64,000 nt of DNA from Desulfobacteraceae bacterium Eth-SRB1. GTDB lineage: Bacteria; Desulfobacterota; Desulfobacteria; Desulfobacterales; ETH-SRB1. The notes below the pieces were generated by a model. It was given only the letters and a program-made list of their open reading frames with translations. It ran no database searches and had not been told where the DNA came from. The DNA is taken from assembly GCA_004193555.1 (NCBI GenBank), contig RPGP01000040.1:1059127-1123126 (forward strand). The letters run 5' to 3'. This document shows, one piece after another, positions 1 to 10,319 of this stretch. The position numbers and the translations under genes were made by a program. Position 1 is the first letter of the stretch, and each line of letters starts with the position of its first letter.

Positions 1-1340
1 TGAAAGTAAGAGAAGCCTAATGCGTTATATATTTCTTTCATATGGCCGGCTGTTTCCCCGGCCTTTTCCAGCGCAACAACCGCCTGCTCATAATCGCCGA
101 TATTATTGAAGCATGTGCCTTTGTAAATTAGAATTCTGACCATGTCTTCCTTTTGAGGCTTTAGACGAAGGGCATCGGAAAATTTTTCTATAGCTGTGCT
201 GTAATTCCCCATTGCAAAATAACAAAGTCCCTTGTAAAAGTGGAAATAGTACTGGTCTGCATACGTAAGTTCGGCGCTGTTAAAGGCTTCGAGGGCTTGG
301 TTATAATGTCCAGTCATTTTGTAGCTCAGGCCTAATCGGAAATTAATATGACCGGCTTCCTGAGCCGGGGACAACTTCAATGACAGCTCATATTTTTTCA
401 CGGCCTGAATATCGTCTCCCGCCTCATGGTGCAATGTTCCAAAATGACAGAGCAACGCTCCGATCTGTTGTTTCCTGCCTTGTGATATGGGCAAATCCGC
501 AAAAGACTCAGCGGCTCGTCCCCTGCATCCAAGACAGTCTCTTTTTGACCTGTCGTGCTCATAATAGAGTGTCATGAGCGTATCTACGTTGCTGCTTTCA
601 TAAATATCCGTCAGGCTTTCGTTTTTGCGGAATGCATCCAGACAGGTATAAACCTTGCCGTCCTGGGCCGAGATAATGAGTGAAGCCCGACACGGGCCTG
701 GTATAAACCGGTCTTCGGACGTTAACATCTCTAATGAATCATCAAGAAGATCTCCGTTAAACATATTGCAGGCGATTTCAGCCGGCTCTTTTGAATCATC
801 ATTTCCATAGTAAAGCTTTTCCGTGCTGGACATAAGATCTTTATCCTGCGTAAGAAAAAAAACGCTTTTGTCAAGGTAAAGACAGGGTAACATAAAAGCG
901 CCCTTAAGCCTGTCTAACAAGGTTATAAGCGAAGCAGGTTCAATCCGGTTGTCGGGAACAATAACCGGAAGCAGCATAAACCTTGGCACCTCCTGATATA
1001 TATATCCCTCCTGATCAAATGTTCTGGTTTCACGTTTCAGATACTGGTAATAATACTGAAAATAATAATCTATTCCTTTGACGGTTGTCTGTGGGACAGT
1101 ATGAACAAAATGGAGATAAAGCCGGGCAAACAGGTTCTTTTTTAGAAATTTGATGACATCCTTCTGAATACGTTCCACCTGCGGCATGCTTTCAGACAGA
1201 TTCCCGGCCACAAGATAAAGATTAGATGTCGTGTTCACGTATGAAAACAGGCCCGACAACGTCCTGGAAAGCTGCTCAAGATTCCCATTGTCCTGTTTGC
1301 CAAATATCACGTATATTTTATGTATAGCAGTCTTGAACAT
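1..1340 (-). CDS. SPASM-like domain plus tetratricopeptide repeat protein, partial (runs off left edge)
   Basis: Reverse-strand translation from ATG at 1340 (MFKTAIHKIYVIFGKQDNGNLEQ...) is open to the window edge. Contains GPCRASLIISAQDGKVYTCLDAF...CLGCRGRAAESFADL followed by TPR-like repeats. Confidence 0.7.
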   Translation of the reverse strand, partial: MFKTAIHKIYVIFGKQDNGNLEQLSRTLSGLFSYVNTTSNLYLVAGNLSESMPQVERIQKDVIKFLKKNLFARLYLHFVHTVPQTTVKGIDYYFQYYYQYLKRETRTFDQEGYIYQEVPRFMLLPVIVPDNRIEPASLITLLDRLKGAFMLPCLYLDKSVFFLTQDKDLMSSTEKLYYGNDDSKEPAEIACNMFNGDLLDDSLEMLTSEDRFIPGPCRASLIISAQDGKVYTCLDAFRKNESLTDIYESSNVDTLMTLYYEHDRSKRDCLGCRGRAAESFADLPISQGRKQQIGALLCHFGTLHHEAGDDIQAVKKYELSLKLSPAQEAGHINFRLGLSYKMTGHYNQALEAFNSAELTYADQYYFHFYKGLCYFAMGNYSTAIEKFSDALRLKPQKEDMVRILIYKGTCFNNIGDYEQAVVALEKAGETAGHMKEIYNALGFSYF

Positions 1341-1341
1341 T

Positions 1342-2625
1342 TTACGACACGATCCGCTTTCCCCCGTCAAGAGAATTAGCTCGCCACATATTTTGAATCT
1401 TATGAAAGTCGCTGCTTTTCATGTATTCAGTTTCGTATTGAGATCCAATCGATATATATGCAGGACGATCTGTGTTTAACGGGCGTATATTATAGTCTTT
1501 GTAATGACCGGCCAGGTGTGTTCCAAAATAGATCTGCATCTGCTGTGAATTTGTATTTCCCATGATTTTAACCTTATTTTCTTTTACAAACTCCAGTGTC
1601 TTTACCGCATCGTCAAAGGTTTCATAAGGGAGGCCGAAAATAGTAAAAAGCTCCACCTCAATTTCCTGCTGCTGTGCCATTCTGATTGCCTGGACTACCT
1701 TGTCAAGGGCTAAATGTTTGCCTAATCTCGTCAGAACCTGTTCCGAGGCCGACTCCAGTCCAAAGGCGATGGTTTTAACACCTGCATTTTTCATTTTTTT
1801 CATTAGCTCAGGAGTTACAAGATCCGCACGGGTCTGCATCCACATTTCAAATTTAAGGTTCTCTGATAAAATCCTGTCAAGAAGTTCTATCACCCGCTCC
1901 ATTTTAAAGGATATATTTGGATCTGCAAACCAGAGTCTTTTTATACCTTTTTTGTTTATCCATTTAATTTCTTCAATAACCCTGTCAACAGAATGAAAAG
2001 TTATTTTGTGTTTGAATGCCTGAGGGGTGTAACAATAGATACAGTGGTGAGGACATCCGCGAGATGTCAGCATGATGGCTTCACTCATATGAGAATAGTC
2101 AAAAACGTCATTCAGATATGCAGAAGGATATTGATCTAAATCGGTAAAACCCTCTAATTCAGGTGTGTCATAAACAGCGCCGTCACTATCTTTGTAAGAA
2201 ACTCCTGAAAGGTTTGAAAAAGGTGTTCCATTTTTGATAGCCTGTGCAACACTTAGTACCGTCATCTCGCCCGAAGACCGACAGATATAATTAATATCGG
2301 CAAGCTCCGTAAAACCGGAAGAAGGCATGAAGGTAGCCTGTGGACCACCAATGATTATTTTAATATTATTATCAATCGATTTTATTAATCCGGCAAAACC
2401 TTTCACATAAAGCATGGTTCTCTGATAGGCCGTCAACCCAATTAGAGCAGGCTTAAAGGTGTTGATAAGTTCGTGAAAATTAGAGCAGGATAAAGACATA
2501 TCCTCTCCTACAGCTAATATCTTAACACCAAATCCATTCGACTTAAGATAGGCCGCAATATATCCTAACGAAATAGGAGTCGTTGCCGACGCAAAGGGAT
2601 TAATTTCAATCAGAAGAACATTCAT
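1342..2625 (-). CDS. B12-binding domain radical SAM protein
   Basis: MNVLLIEINPFASATTPISLGYIAAYLKSNG (B12-binding-like N-terminus) and radical SAM motif CPHHCIYCYTP. ORF track starts at 2766; the internal ATG at 2625 fits better. Confidence 0.85.
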   Translation of the reverse strand: MNVLLIEINPFASATTPISLGYIAAYLKSNGFGVKILAVGEDMSLSCSNFHELINTFKPALIGLTAYQRTMLYVKGFAGLIKSIDNNIKIIIGGPQATFMPSSGFTELADINYICRSSGEMTVLSVAQAIKNGTPFSNLSGVSYKDSDGAVYDTPELEGFTDLDQYPSAYLNDVFDYSHMSEAIMLTSRGCPHHCIYCYTPQAFKHKITFHSVDRVIEEIKWINKKGIKRLWFADPNISFKMERVIELLDRILSENLKFEMWMQTRADLVTPELMKKMKNAGVKTIAFGLESASEQVLTRLGKHLALDKVVQAIRMAQQQEIEVELFTIFGLPYETFDDAVKTLEFVKENKVKIMGNTNSQQMQIYFGTHLAGHYKDYNIRPLNTDRPAYISIGSQYETEYMKSSDFHKIQNMWRANSLDGGKRIVS

Positions 2626-2750
2626 GGTGGAAAGTTTTATAAGGGGACGGCCAATTAATGTCAAACAATAAATGAGGATTGAGGAATTCAGGAATTGGGG
2701 GATTAAATGTTCACAGGTTGCATTTATGCCATACGGGAGTAGTTTTAAAA

Positions 2751-2870
2751 GATGAACGTCCAACATCGAACATTGAACGTCGAACGTCGAATAATGATGT
2801 CGCTCCGCTCCTCAAATTATTTTAAAATCGAACAAAAAACAAACACCCAATACCGAACATTCAACCACGC
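2751..2870. repeat. GAACGTC-type heptad repeat element (half of the element at 34361-34495)
   Basis: GAACGTC CAACATC GAACATT GAACGTC GAACGTC GAATAATGATGTCGCTCCGCTCC; shared in inverted orientation with 34430-34490. Confidence 0.8.
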
Positions 2871-2895
2871 CAAGGCATGGTTTCTTTTGAGATGT

Positions 2896-5586
2896 TCATC
2901 CTTTTTTATTTTTACTCCTTTTAAGCTTGCGCAAGACATAGGCCAGTATCCCGCCATGCCTGTAATAGTCTATTTCAACAGGAGAGTCGATGCGGGCAAT
3001 AACACTGAATTCTTTTTTTTCACCGTTTTTTCCGTGAACCGAAACAATAAGCTCCTTATCAGGTTTGAGTCCATTCCGGATTCCCTTAATACCGTACAGT
3101 TCGGTCCCGTCCAGATTTAATGATTTATGGTTTTCTCCCGGCATGAACTGTAGCGGCAGGATACCCATGCAGACAAGATTGCTTCTGTGAATACGTTCGA
3201 AACTTTCGGCAATTACAGCTTTTATCCCAAGCAGCGTTGTTCCTTTAGCAGCCCAGTCGCGAGAACTGCCGGCCCCGTAATTTTTACCAGCCATAATCAG
3301 CAAGGGTGTTTTCTCTTTCTTGTATTGCATTGCAGCGTCATATATCGACATTTTTCTGTTTTCCGGCAAATGCACGGTCGATCCGCTGTTAATATTTGGC
3401 GTCAGCAGATTTTTAAGACGGATATTTCCGAATGTTCCGCGCAGCATGACTTCATGGTTTCCGCGGCGTGATCCAAAAGAATTGAATTCTAATGGTTTAA
3501 CCCCCCGGCTTATAAGATAGTTGCCTGCCGGGCTGTCAACAGGGATTGTGCCGGCAGGTGAGATGTGATCGGTTGTTACATTATCGCCTAAAAGCGCCAG
3601 AATCCTGGCTTCATTGATATCATGAAGTTCCGGGGCATCAGGAGATATGTCTTTGAAAAAAGGCGGTTCTTTTATGTATGTGGATTCCGGATTCCAGTTA
3701 TAGAATAATTCGTTGGGTACGGCTATTGCTTTCCAGCGATTTGATCCTTCAAATACTGACGTATATGCCCTGGAATACATTTCCGGTTTAATAACTTCTT
3801 TTATTGTTTTTAGGATCTCTTTTCTTGATGGCCATATTTCATGCAGATATACGGGTTTGCCGTCGGAGTCATCGGCAATCGGCTCGTTTTTAAAATCGAT
3901 ATCTATCTTTCCAGCAATGGCATAAGCAACAACAAGAGCTGGCGAGGCAAGATAGTTTGCGCGTGTATGAGGAGAAATTCTTCCTTCAAAGTTTCGGTTG
4001 CCGCTTAAAACAGACACCGCGACAAGATTATGTTTGTTTATCGCATCTGTCACAGGTTCTGAAAGGGGGCCGCTGTTTCCTATACAGGAAGCGCATCCAT
4101 ATGCTACCAGGTTAAATCGGAGAGCATCGAAAAAAGGCATAAGCTTTGCTGCTTCAAGATATTCAGTAACTACTTTTGAGCCTGGAGCCAGGCTGGTTTT
4201 AACCCACGGTTTTACAGAAAGCCCGCGCTCAACAGCCTTTTTAGCGAGCAGCCCCGCTCCGATCATAACAGATGTGTTTGAAGTGTTTGTACAGCTCGTT
4301 ATGGCCGCAATAACCACAGAACCGTGGGTAAGCTCATGGCCTGGATGCTTGGATGATATGGTTGATTTGTTTGAATATGATTCCTTGAAAGAATTACGGA
4401 AAGACTGTTTTATTTTATATAGAGGGATGCGTTCCTGTGGACGGCTGGGGCCTGCCAGGCTTGGTTCTATTGTGCTCATATCGATATGGATGGTATCGGT
4501 GAAAACAGGTTCCGGCCTTGTTTCTGTTCTGAAAAGCCCCTGTGCCTTGCAATAGTGTTCAATAAGTGAGACCTTTTTATCAGGCCGGCCTGATAAACGC
4601 AGGTAATTTATTGTCTCGTCATCTACAGGGAAAAACCCGGTTGTAGCTCCGTATTCAGGAGCCATATTTGCTATTGTCGCCCTGTCTTCCGAATTTAAAT
4701 TTTTAATGCCGGGTCCGTAGAATTCAACAAATTTTCCGACCACACCTTTTTGACGTAACAGCTCGGTAATTGTAAGCACGAGGTCCGTAGCCGTCACTCC
4801 ATCTTTAACACTGTTGCTCAGCCGACATCCAACTACTTGTGGAGGAAGCATATAATATGGCTGACCCAGCATTACAGCCTCGGCTTCTATCCCGCCCACA
4901 CCCCAGCCAAGCACGCCAATTCCATTGATCATTGTAGTGTGAGAGTCAAGACCGATAAGGCTGTCCGGGAACGCAAACCTTTGCCCTGAATCTTTCTTTA
5001 AAAACACGACTCTCGCAAGGTATTCCAGATTAACCTGATGTATTATGCCGGTTCCGGGCGGAACTACTCTAAAGTTACTAAAATTTTTCTGTCCCCAGCG
5101 CAAAAAGGCATACCGTTCTGAATTGCGCTGGAATTCTTTTTCAATATTGAATTCAAATGAGGAGGCGGACCCAAATGAATCAACCTGGACAGAGTGGTCG
5201 ATTACAAGCTCAACAGGGATATCCGGATTGATTTTCATCGGATCAAAATTAAGACGGCCCGCTGCATCACGCATACCGGCCATATCAACAAGGGAGGGTA
5301 CTCCTGTGAAATCCTGAAGCAGTATCCTTGCCGGCATAAAAGGCAGTTCGTTTTTGCCGGGCGCGTTTGGGCTCCATTGCGCTATATTTTCAACATCATC
5401 GGCAGTAACAAGGATGCCGTTTTCATTTCTGACCAGATTTTCAAGGAGGATTTTTATGCAGAAAGGCAGACGATCAAGATCGGATAGACCTGTGCCTGAC
5501 AGTTTGTCAAGGCTAAAATATATAACAGGGCCGTCAGGTGTATTGATAATCGATTTTGCTCCAAAACTATTCTTATAAATAGGCAT
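2896..5586 (-). CDS. acnA: aconitate hydratase (AcnA/IRP-type)
   Basis: 896 aa; aconitase motifs such as SCTNTSNTSVMIGAGLLAKKA, GLDSHTTMINGIGVLGWGVGGIEAEA, NYGAGSSRDWAAKG. Confidence 0.95.
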   Translation of the reverse strand: MPIYKNSFGAKSIINTPDGPVIYFSLDKLSGTGLSDLDRLPFCIKILLENLVRNENGILVTADDVENIAQWSPNAPGKNELPFMPARILLQDFTGVPSLVDMAGMRDAAGRLNFDPMKINPDIPVELVIDHSVQVDSFGSASSFEFNIEKEFQRNSERYAFLRWGQKNFSNFRVVPPGTGIIHQVNLEYLARVVFLKKDSGQRFAFPDSLIGLDSHTTMINGIGVLGWGVGGIEAEAVMLGQPYYMLPPQVVGCRLSNSVKDGVTATDLVLTITELLRQKGVVGKFVEFYGPGIKNLNSEDRATIANMAPEYGATTGFFPVDDETINYLRLSGRPDKKVSLIEHYCKAQGLFRTETRPEPVFTDTIHIDMSTIEPSLAGPSRPQERIPLYKIKQSFRNSFKESYSNKSTISSKHPGHELTHGSVVIAAITSCTNTSNTSVMIGAGLLAKKAVERGLSVKPWVKTSLAPGSKVVTEYLEAAKLMPFFDALRFNLVAYGCASCIGNSGPLSEPVTDAINKHNLVAVSVLSGNRNFEGRISPHTRANYLASPALVVAYAIAGKIDIDFKNEPIADDSDGKPVYLHEIWPSRKEILKTIKEVIKPEMYSRAYTSVFEGSNRWKAIAVPNELFYNWNPESTYIKEPPFFKDISPDAPELHDINEARILALLGDNVTTDHISPAGTIPVDSPAGNYLISRGVKPLEFNSFGSRRGNHEVMLRGTFGNIRLKNLLTPNINSGSTVHLPENRKMSIYDAAMQYKKEKTPLLIMAGKNYGAGSSRDWAAKGTTLLGIKAVIAESFERIHRSNLVCMGILPLQFMPGENHKSLNLDGTELYGIKGIRNGLKPDKELIVSVHGKNGEKKEFSVIARIDSPVEIDYYRHGGILAYVLRKLKRSKNKKG

Positions 5587-5859
5587 TTTTTCCTTCTAAT
5601 AATTTATAGAACTCGTAAAAAGTATAATTTACCCCAGAGCGTACAGAGAACACAAAGACAACTATTTGTTTTCGTTCCTACGCTCCTGCGCGAGAATTCA
5701 TAAACGTTCAATTCTCATCGTTCTTTAACACTGAACCTTAATAAATCATAAAATTATAAAATATTCTTCAAAACACATAAATGTCAACCATCAAAACATC
5801 AACCCGATTAAATTTTCTTGACATTTACTATAAAGCTTTAATAAAAGGTTTCATAAAAC

Positions 5860-5886
5860 TTGACAATTAATACATTATGATATAAC
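5860..5886 (+). promoter_or_regulatory. candidate sigma-70-type promoter upstream of rho
   Basis: TTGACA-N15-TATAAC in AT-rich intergenic DNA; spacing shorter than optimal. Confidence 0.3.
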
Positions 5887-6184
5887 TTTAAAAAAAGTTA
5901 GGCACTAAACCCGCCTGCTGGAGAGAATACCTCATTAGTTAATTTCTTCTGAAAAATCAAAAAATAATCATATTCTCCTCCATAAACCAAGCATGAAACC
6001 GATTCTAAGAGTCCTTTGCAAAATGCCCCTTTTGCCCAATTTAGGCGTCAGGCTCAGATTTTAATACTCGAAATATTCAATATATTTCTCCGGTTAAAAT
6101 CTTCGTCTTCCTTGAACATGAACAAAATTGAACTTTTTTCAAAGGTCTCTAAGTATCCGCATATAATCAGGGCATTATATTGTA

Positions 6185-6436
6185 ACTCAAGTTTCGCACC
6201 CTTTAATTTAGCCAAAGCGTTGGACGGTAAGGGCTAAAAATAAACTTTTAAAGCGAAATATACTACCTGTAGTTTTAACGGCGGTGCCAATCAATTAATA
6301 TAAGATTGATGCTTAATACATCGTTAAATTCAATATGTTATATCTCCTTTGCGCCTGATCATAATGTATAGCGAACAGGTTGCTGGTTACAAAATATAAG
6401 CAAATGATTTCGCTGTAAAAATGTTATTTTCAACCT
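6185..6436 (+). mobile_element. MITE-like element, 3'-truncated copy
   Basis: ACTCAAGTTTCGCACCCTTTAATTTAGCC... near-identical to 14447-14690 with the right terminus missing. Confidence 0.75.
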
Positions 6437-6495
6437 TTTCTCCAAACTAACTTGGAGAAGAAACCTAAAAAGTAAAATAGAGGGGAAAATGTTTA

Positions 6496-7743
6496 ATGAA
6501 CATAGTTGAACTAAAAGACAAGAAAATTAGCGAACTGGCCCAGATGGCAACGAAATTTAAGATTGAAAGGGCTGCCGGAATGAGAAAGCAAGAACTTATT
6601 TTTGCATTGCTCCAGGCACAGATCGAGAAAAACGGTATGATATTTGGTGAAGGCACACTGGAAATACTGCCTGATGGGTTTGGATTTCTACGAGCGCCGG
6701 ATTATAATTATCTGCCGGGCCCCGATGATATATATGTATCGCCATCACAGATACGCCGGTTTAATCTGAGAACCGGTGATACGGTATCGGGTCAGATCCG
6801 GCGGCCAAAGGAGACAGAACGTTATTTTGCCCTGTTAAAAGTGGAGGCTGTAAATTTCGAAGATCCGGAGAAAGCGAGAGAAAAAATACTGTTTGACAAC
6901 CTGACTCCCCTTTACCCTGACAGGAAGATAAATCTTGAAACCGATTCCGATAATTATTCAACACGAATAATGGATCTCATGATTCCTATCGGGTTTGGGC
7001 AGAGAGGTTTGCTCGTTTCTCCGCCAAGGTCAGGGAAGACGATGCTGTTGCAGAATATTGCAAACAGTATTATTGCAAGCCATAAAGATATTATTCCGTT
7101 TGTTCTTCTTATTGATGAGCGACCTGAAGAGGTCACAGACATGCAGCGGTCAGTCAAGGCCGAGGTTATTAGTTCAACCTTTGATGAACCGTCTGAAAGG
7201 CACATCCAGGTAGCTGAAATGGTTATCGAGAAAGCGAAAAGGTTGGTGGAACATAAAAAGGATGTTGTTATCCTTCTCGATAGTATAACAAGACTTGCGC
7301 GTGCCTATAATTCGGTAATGCCTCCCAGCGGAAAGATTCTTTCAGGAGGAGTTGATTCAAATGCTCTCCAGCGACCAAAACGCTTTTTCGGCGCTGCGAG
7401 GAACATTGAAGAAGGGGGCAGTCTCACTATAATAGCAACCGCTCTTGTTGACACCGGAAGTCGTATGGATGAGGTAATTTTCGAAGAATTCAAGGGCACA
7501 GGAAATATGGAGATTCAGTTAGATCGCAGGCTTGCCGATAAACGGTTGTTCCCTGCGTTTGAAATCAAGAAATCAGGCACAAGGAAAGAAGAGTTGCTCT
7601 TTGATCAGGAAACTCTTAATCGTGTGTGGATATTAAGAAAACTTCTTTCTTCATTAAATCCTGTTGACTGTATGGAGTTTTTGCTTGATAAAATGAGCAG
7701 GACAAAGGATAATAAATCATTTTTAAATTCAATGAATACATAA
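6496..7743 (+). CDS. rho: transcription termination factor Rho
   Basis: 415 aa; [61 protein letters not shown]. Confidence 0.97.
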   Translation: MNIVELKDKKISELAQMATKFKIERAAGMRKQELIFALLQAQIEKNGMIFGEGTLEILPDGFGFLRAPDYNYLPGPDDIYVSPSQIRRFNLRTGDTVSGQIRRPKETERYFALLKVEAVNFEDPEKAREKILFDNLTPLYPDRKINLETDSDNYSTRIMDLMIPIGFGQRGLLVSPPRSGKTMLLQNIANSIIASHKDIIPFVLLIDERPEEVTDMQRSVKAEVISSTFDEPSERHIQVAEMVIEKAKRLVEHKKDVVILLDSITRLARAYNSVMPPSGKILSGGVDSNALQRPKRFFGAARNIEEGGSLTIIATALVDTGSRMDEVIFEEFKGTGNMEIQLDRRLADKRLFPAFEIKKSGTRKEELLFDQETLNRVWILRKLLSSLNPVDCMEFLLDKMSRTKDNKSFLNSMNT

Positions 7744-7766
7744 AAAAGAAAACGGGGGTTACAAAC

Positions 7767-7985
7767 ATGAAAGCTGATATTCATCCAAAATATGTTGAAA
7801 CAACGATAAAGTGCGCATGTGGAAATATTATTGAGGTTGGTTCAACAAAAGAGGACATTCGAATTGAAATTTGTTCAAAATGCCATCCTTTCTTTACAGG
7901 CAAACAAAAGCTGATCGATACTGCCGGCAGGATTGAACGTTTTCGCAAAAAATATGAAAAATTTCAGAACGATCAGAAAAAATAG
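7767..7985 (+). CDS. rpmE: 50S ribosomal protein L31
   Basis: [28 protein letters not shown]...[24 protein letters not shown]. Confidence 0.95.
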   Translation: MKADIHPKYVETTIKCACGNIIEVGSTKEDIRIEICSKCHPFFTGKQKLIDTAGRIERFRKKYEKFQNDQKK

Positions 7986-8017
7986 ATTTTTTTGTAAATC
8001 TTATATTAAAAAATCAC

Positions 8018-8074
8018 ACCACGAAGGACACGAAGATAGACATCAGTTAACAACCTCTTCGTGTCCTTCGTGGT
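8018..8074. repeat. perfect 19-bp inverted repeat (hairpin) with heptad-like arms
   Basis: ACCACGAAGGACACGAAGA ... TCTTCGTGTCCTTCGTGGT. Confidence 0.85.
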
Positions 8075-8137
8075 TTAATTCACTTTGTTTGTCTGGAAAT
8101 GAGAAAAATCGATAATCAACAATATACGGTTGAACTT

Positions 8138-9214
8138 ATGTTTGATAAATTAAAGGGAGTGGAAGAACGGTTTGTTGAACTTGAAAAGCTTTTAAGCGAT
8201 CCCGCAATCGTTACTGACAGGGAGGCATATCAGAAGTATAGCCGCGAGCACGCCGATTTAAACAAGATTGTCCCTGTTTTCAGGACGTACAGGAACATCT
8301 TAAAAGATCTTGATGACAGCATGGACCTGCTAAAAGACGCAGACCCGGACATAAAAGATCTGGCTAATGATGAAGTTAATTCACTCACAGTCAAAAAAAA
8401 TGCTTGTGAAGAGGAACTGAAAAAGCTTCTTATACCTAAGAATCCACTGGATGAAAAGAATGTTTTAATTGAAATACGGGCCGGCACGGGAGGTGAAGAG
8501 GCAGGCCTCTTTGCAAGCGATCTTTTTAAAATGTACGGAAAGTATGCTGAGAACAGGTCATGGAAAGTAGAGGTCATGAGCCATCACGCGACCGGCGTCG
8601 GCGGTTTAAAAGAGATTATCGCAATGGTGCATGGCAGGGGAGCATACAGCCGTTTAAAATATGAAAGCGGCACACATCGTGTTCAGCGTGTTCCCACAAC
8701 AGAAACCCAGGGAAGAATCCATACATCTGCTGTTACCGTTGCCGTGCTGCCCGAAGCCGAAGATGTTGAGGTTCATATTGATCCGGGTGACATTAAGGTC
8801 GATGTGTATCGTTCTTCAGGGCCTGGTGGGCAGTCTGTGAACACAACCGATTCCGCGGTGCGTATCACACATCTTTCTTCAGGCTTGGTAGTAACGTGTC
8901 AGGATGAAAAATCGCAGCTAAAGAACAAAAATAAGGCCATGAAGGTTTTACGGGCCCGTCTTCTTGACATTATGATCAGGGAGCAGAATGAACAGAGATC
9001 AGAAGAGCGAAAAAGCCAGATAGGAAGCGGAGATAGAAGCGGGAGAATCAGAACATATAACTTTCCCCAGGGAAGGGTTACTGATCACCGTATCGGACTT
9101 ACCCTTTATAAACTGGAAAACATTCTCCATGGCGATATCGACGAAATAATTGACAGTCTTGCCACATATTATCAAACTAAATCTTTACAGAATGCAGAGT
9201 CACTCACAGATTAG
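8138..9214 (+). CDS. prfA: peptide chain release factor 1
   Basis: [22 protein letters not shown]... with [21 protein letters not shown] track begins upstream at 8099. Confidence 0.95.
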   Translation: MFDKLKGVEERFVELEKLLSDPAIVTDREAYQKYSREHADLNKIVPVFRTYRNILKDLDDSMDLLKDADPDIKDLANDEVNSLTVKKNACEEELKKLLIPKNPLDEKNVLIEIRAGTGGEEAGLFASDLFKMYGKYAENRSWKVEVMSHHATGVGGLKEIIAMVHGRGAYSRLKYESGTHRVQRVPTTETQGRIHTSAVTVAVLPEAEDVEVHIDPGDIKVDVYRSSGPGGQSVNTTDSAVRITHLSSGLVVTCQDEKSQLKNKNKAMKVLRARLLDIMIREQNEQRSEERKSQIGSGDRSGRIRTYNFPQGRVTDHRIGLTLYKLENILHGDIDEIIDSLATYYQTKSLQNAESLTD

Positions 9215-10169
9215 CGCTCCTGAATGGACCATACTCAAACTTCTCAAATGGTCCACCTCATATTTTCAATCCCACAATATTGACAGCCCGAGGGCAGCAG
9301 CCGAAATACTCCTTGCACACGCCTTAAAATTGAAAAGGATAGATCTATACCTGCGTTACGATCAACCGCTTTGCAGCAACGAACTTGCTGTTTTTAAATC
9401 CTTAATACAAAGGAGACTGACAAAAGAGCCGGTGGCCTATATTGTAGGCGTAAAGGAATTCTATTCCATGGACATTGCTGTTACAAATGATGTTCTCATA
9501 CCGAGACCTGAAACCGAACATCTTGTTGAGGCGGCAATTGCGCTTCTCCCTGATAATTCAGGTTCTGATTTAAACTTCGAGAAAAAGCGTGTCTTAGAAC
9601 TTGGCACAGGTTCCGGAGCAACAGTTCTGGCTCTTGCATCCCAGCGGCCGGAGCATATATATTTTGCGTCAGATCGTTCCATAAAGGCCGTTGAAACAGC
9701 GAAAAGAAACGCAATACATCATAATCTTGACAGCAAAATATATTTTTTTGCATGCGATTGGTTTGCGCCCCTGAAGAATCATATCCGTTCCTTTCAGCCA
9801 CTCAGCCACTCAGCCACTCGACCACTCGATCACTCGATCACTCGACCATTCGATATGATTATATCAAATCCGCCCTATATACAAACTTTGGCGATTAGCC
9901 GGCTACAGCCTGAGATATATAAACATGAACCTCTTATGGCTTTTGATGGAGGAGAAGACGGTCTTTGCTGTCTCAGACATATTATCGGCAATGCTCATGA
10001 CTATCTCAAGCCTGGCGGCGGTCTTTTGCTTGAGATAGGTTATGACCAAAAAAATGAGGTGCGTAAGATAATAGATTTAAGTGGCAATTATGAACAGGTG
10101 TTTTTTATAAAAGACTATAGCGGGAACTATCGTGTAGTGCAAATGATGAAAAAGGGAGGTATAAAATAA
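9192..10169 (+). CDS. prmC: peptide chain release factor N5-glutamine methyltransferase
   Basis: [16 protein letters not shown] and IISNPPYIQ motifs; directly downstream of prfA. Contains an in-frame heptad insertion. Confidence 0.9.
   Translation: MQSHSQISAPEWTILKLLKWSTSYFQSHNIDSPRAAAEILLAHALKLKRIDLYLRYDQPLCSNELAVFKSLIQRRLTKEPVAYIVGVKEFYSMDIAVTNDVLIPRPETEHLVEAAIALLPDNSGSDLNFEKKRVLELGTGSGATVLALASQRPEHIYFASDRSIKAVETAKRNAIHHNLDSKIYFFACDWFAPLKNHIRSFQPLSHSATRPLDHSITRPFDMIISNPPYIQTLAISRLQPEIYKHEPLMAFDGGEDGLCCLRHIIGNAHDYLKPGGGLLLEIGYDQKNEVRKIIDLSGNYEQVFFIKDYSGNYRVVQMMKKGGIK
9792..9852 (+). repeat. heptad repeat array inside prmC
   Basis: CAGCCACTCAGCCACTCAGCCACTCGACCACTCGATCACTCGATCACTCGACCATTCGA, 7-nt period, in frame ([20 protein letters not shown]). 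Confidence 0.9.
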
Positions 10170-10319
10170 AAAAGTGTTGCGAAGCTTACTTGAGTTTGTT
10201 ATATATCTTTGTTTAAAATAAATCGCACGTCCTTGGACCTGTTTCCCGGTGCTCCTGACGGGGTCGGAAGCGGGGTAGATTAGGGCGGAAGAAAAAACCA
10301 ACAAAAAGAGGGAGAAAAA

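Noticed and set aside
2752-3120. ORF MNVQHRTLNVERRIMMSLRSSNYF...
   Set aside because: Reads through a GAACGTC heptad element and antisense to acnA; not a real gene.
6016-6237. 73-aa ORF upstream of rho
   Set aside because: Spans two repeat elements, no Shine-Dalgarno or family resemblance.
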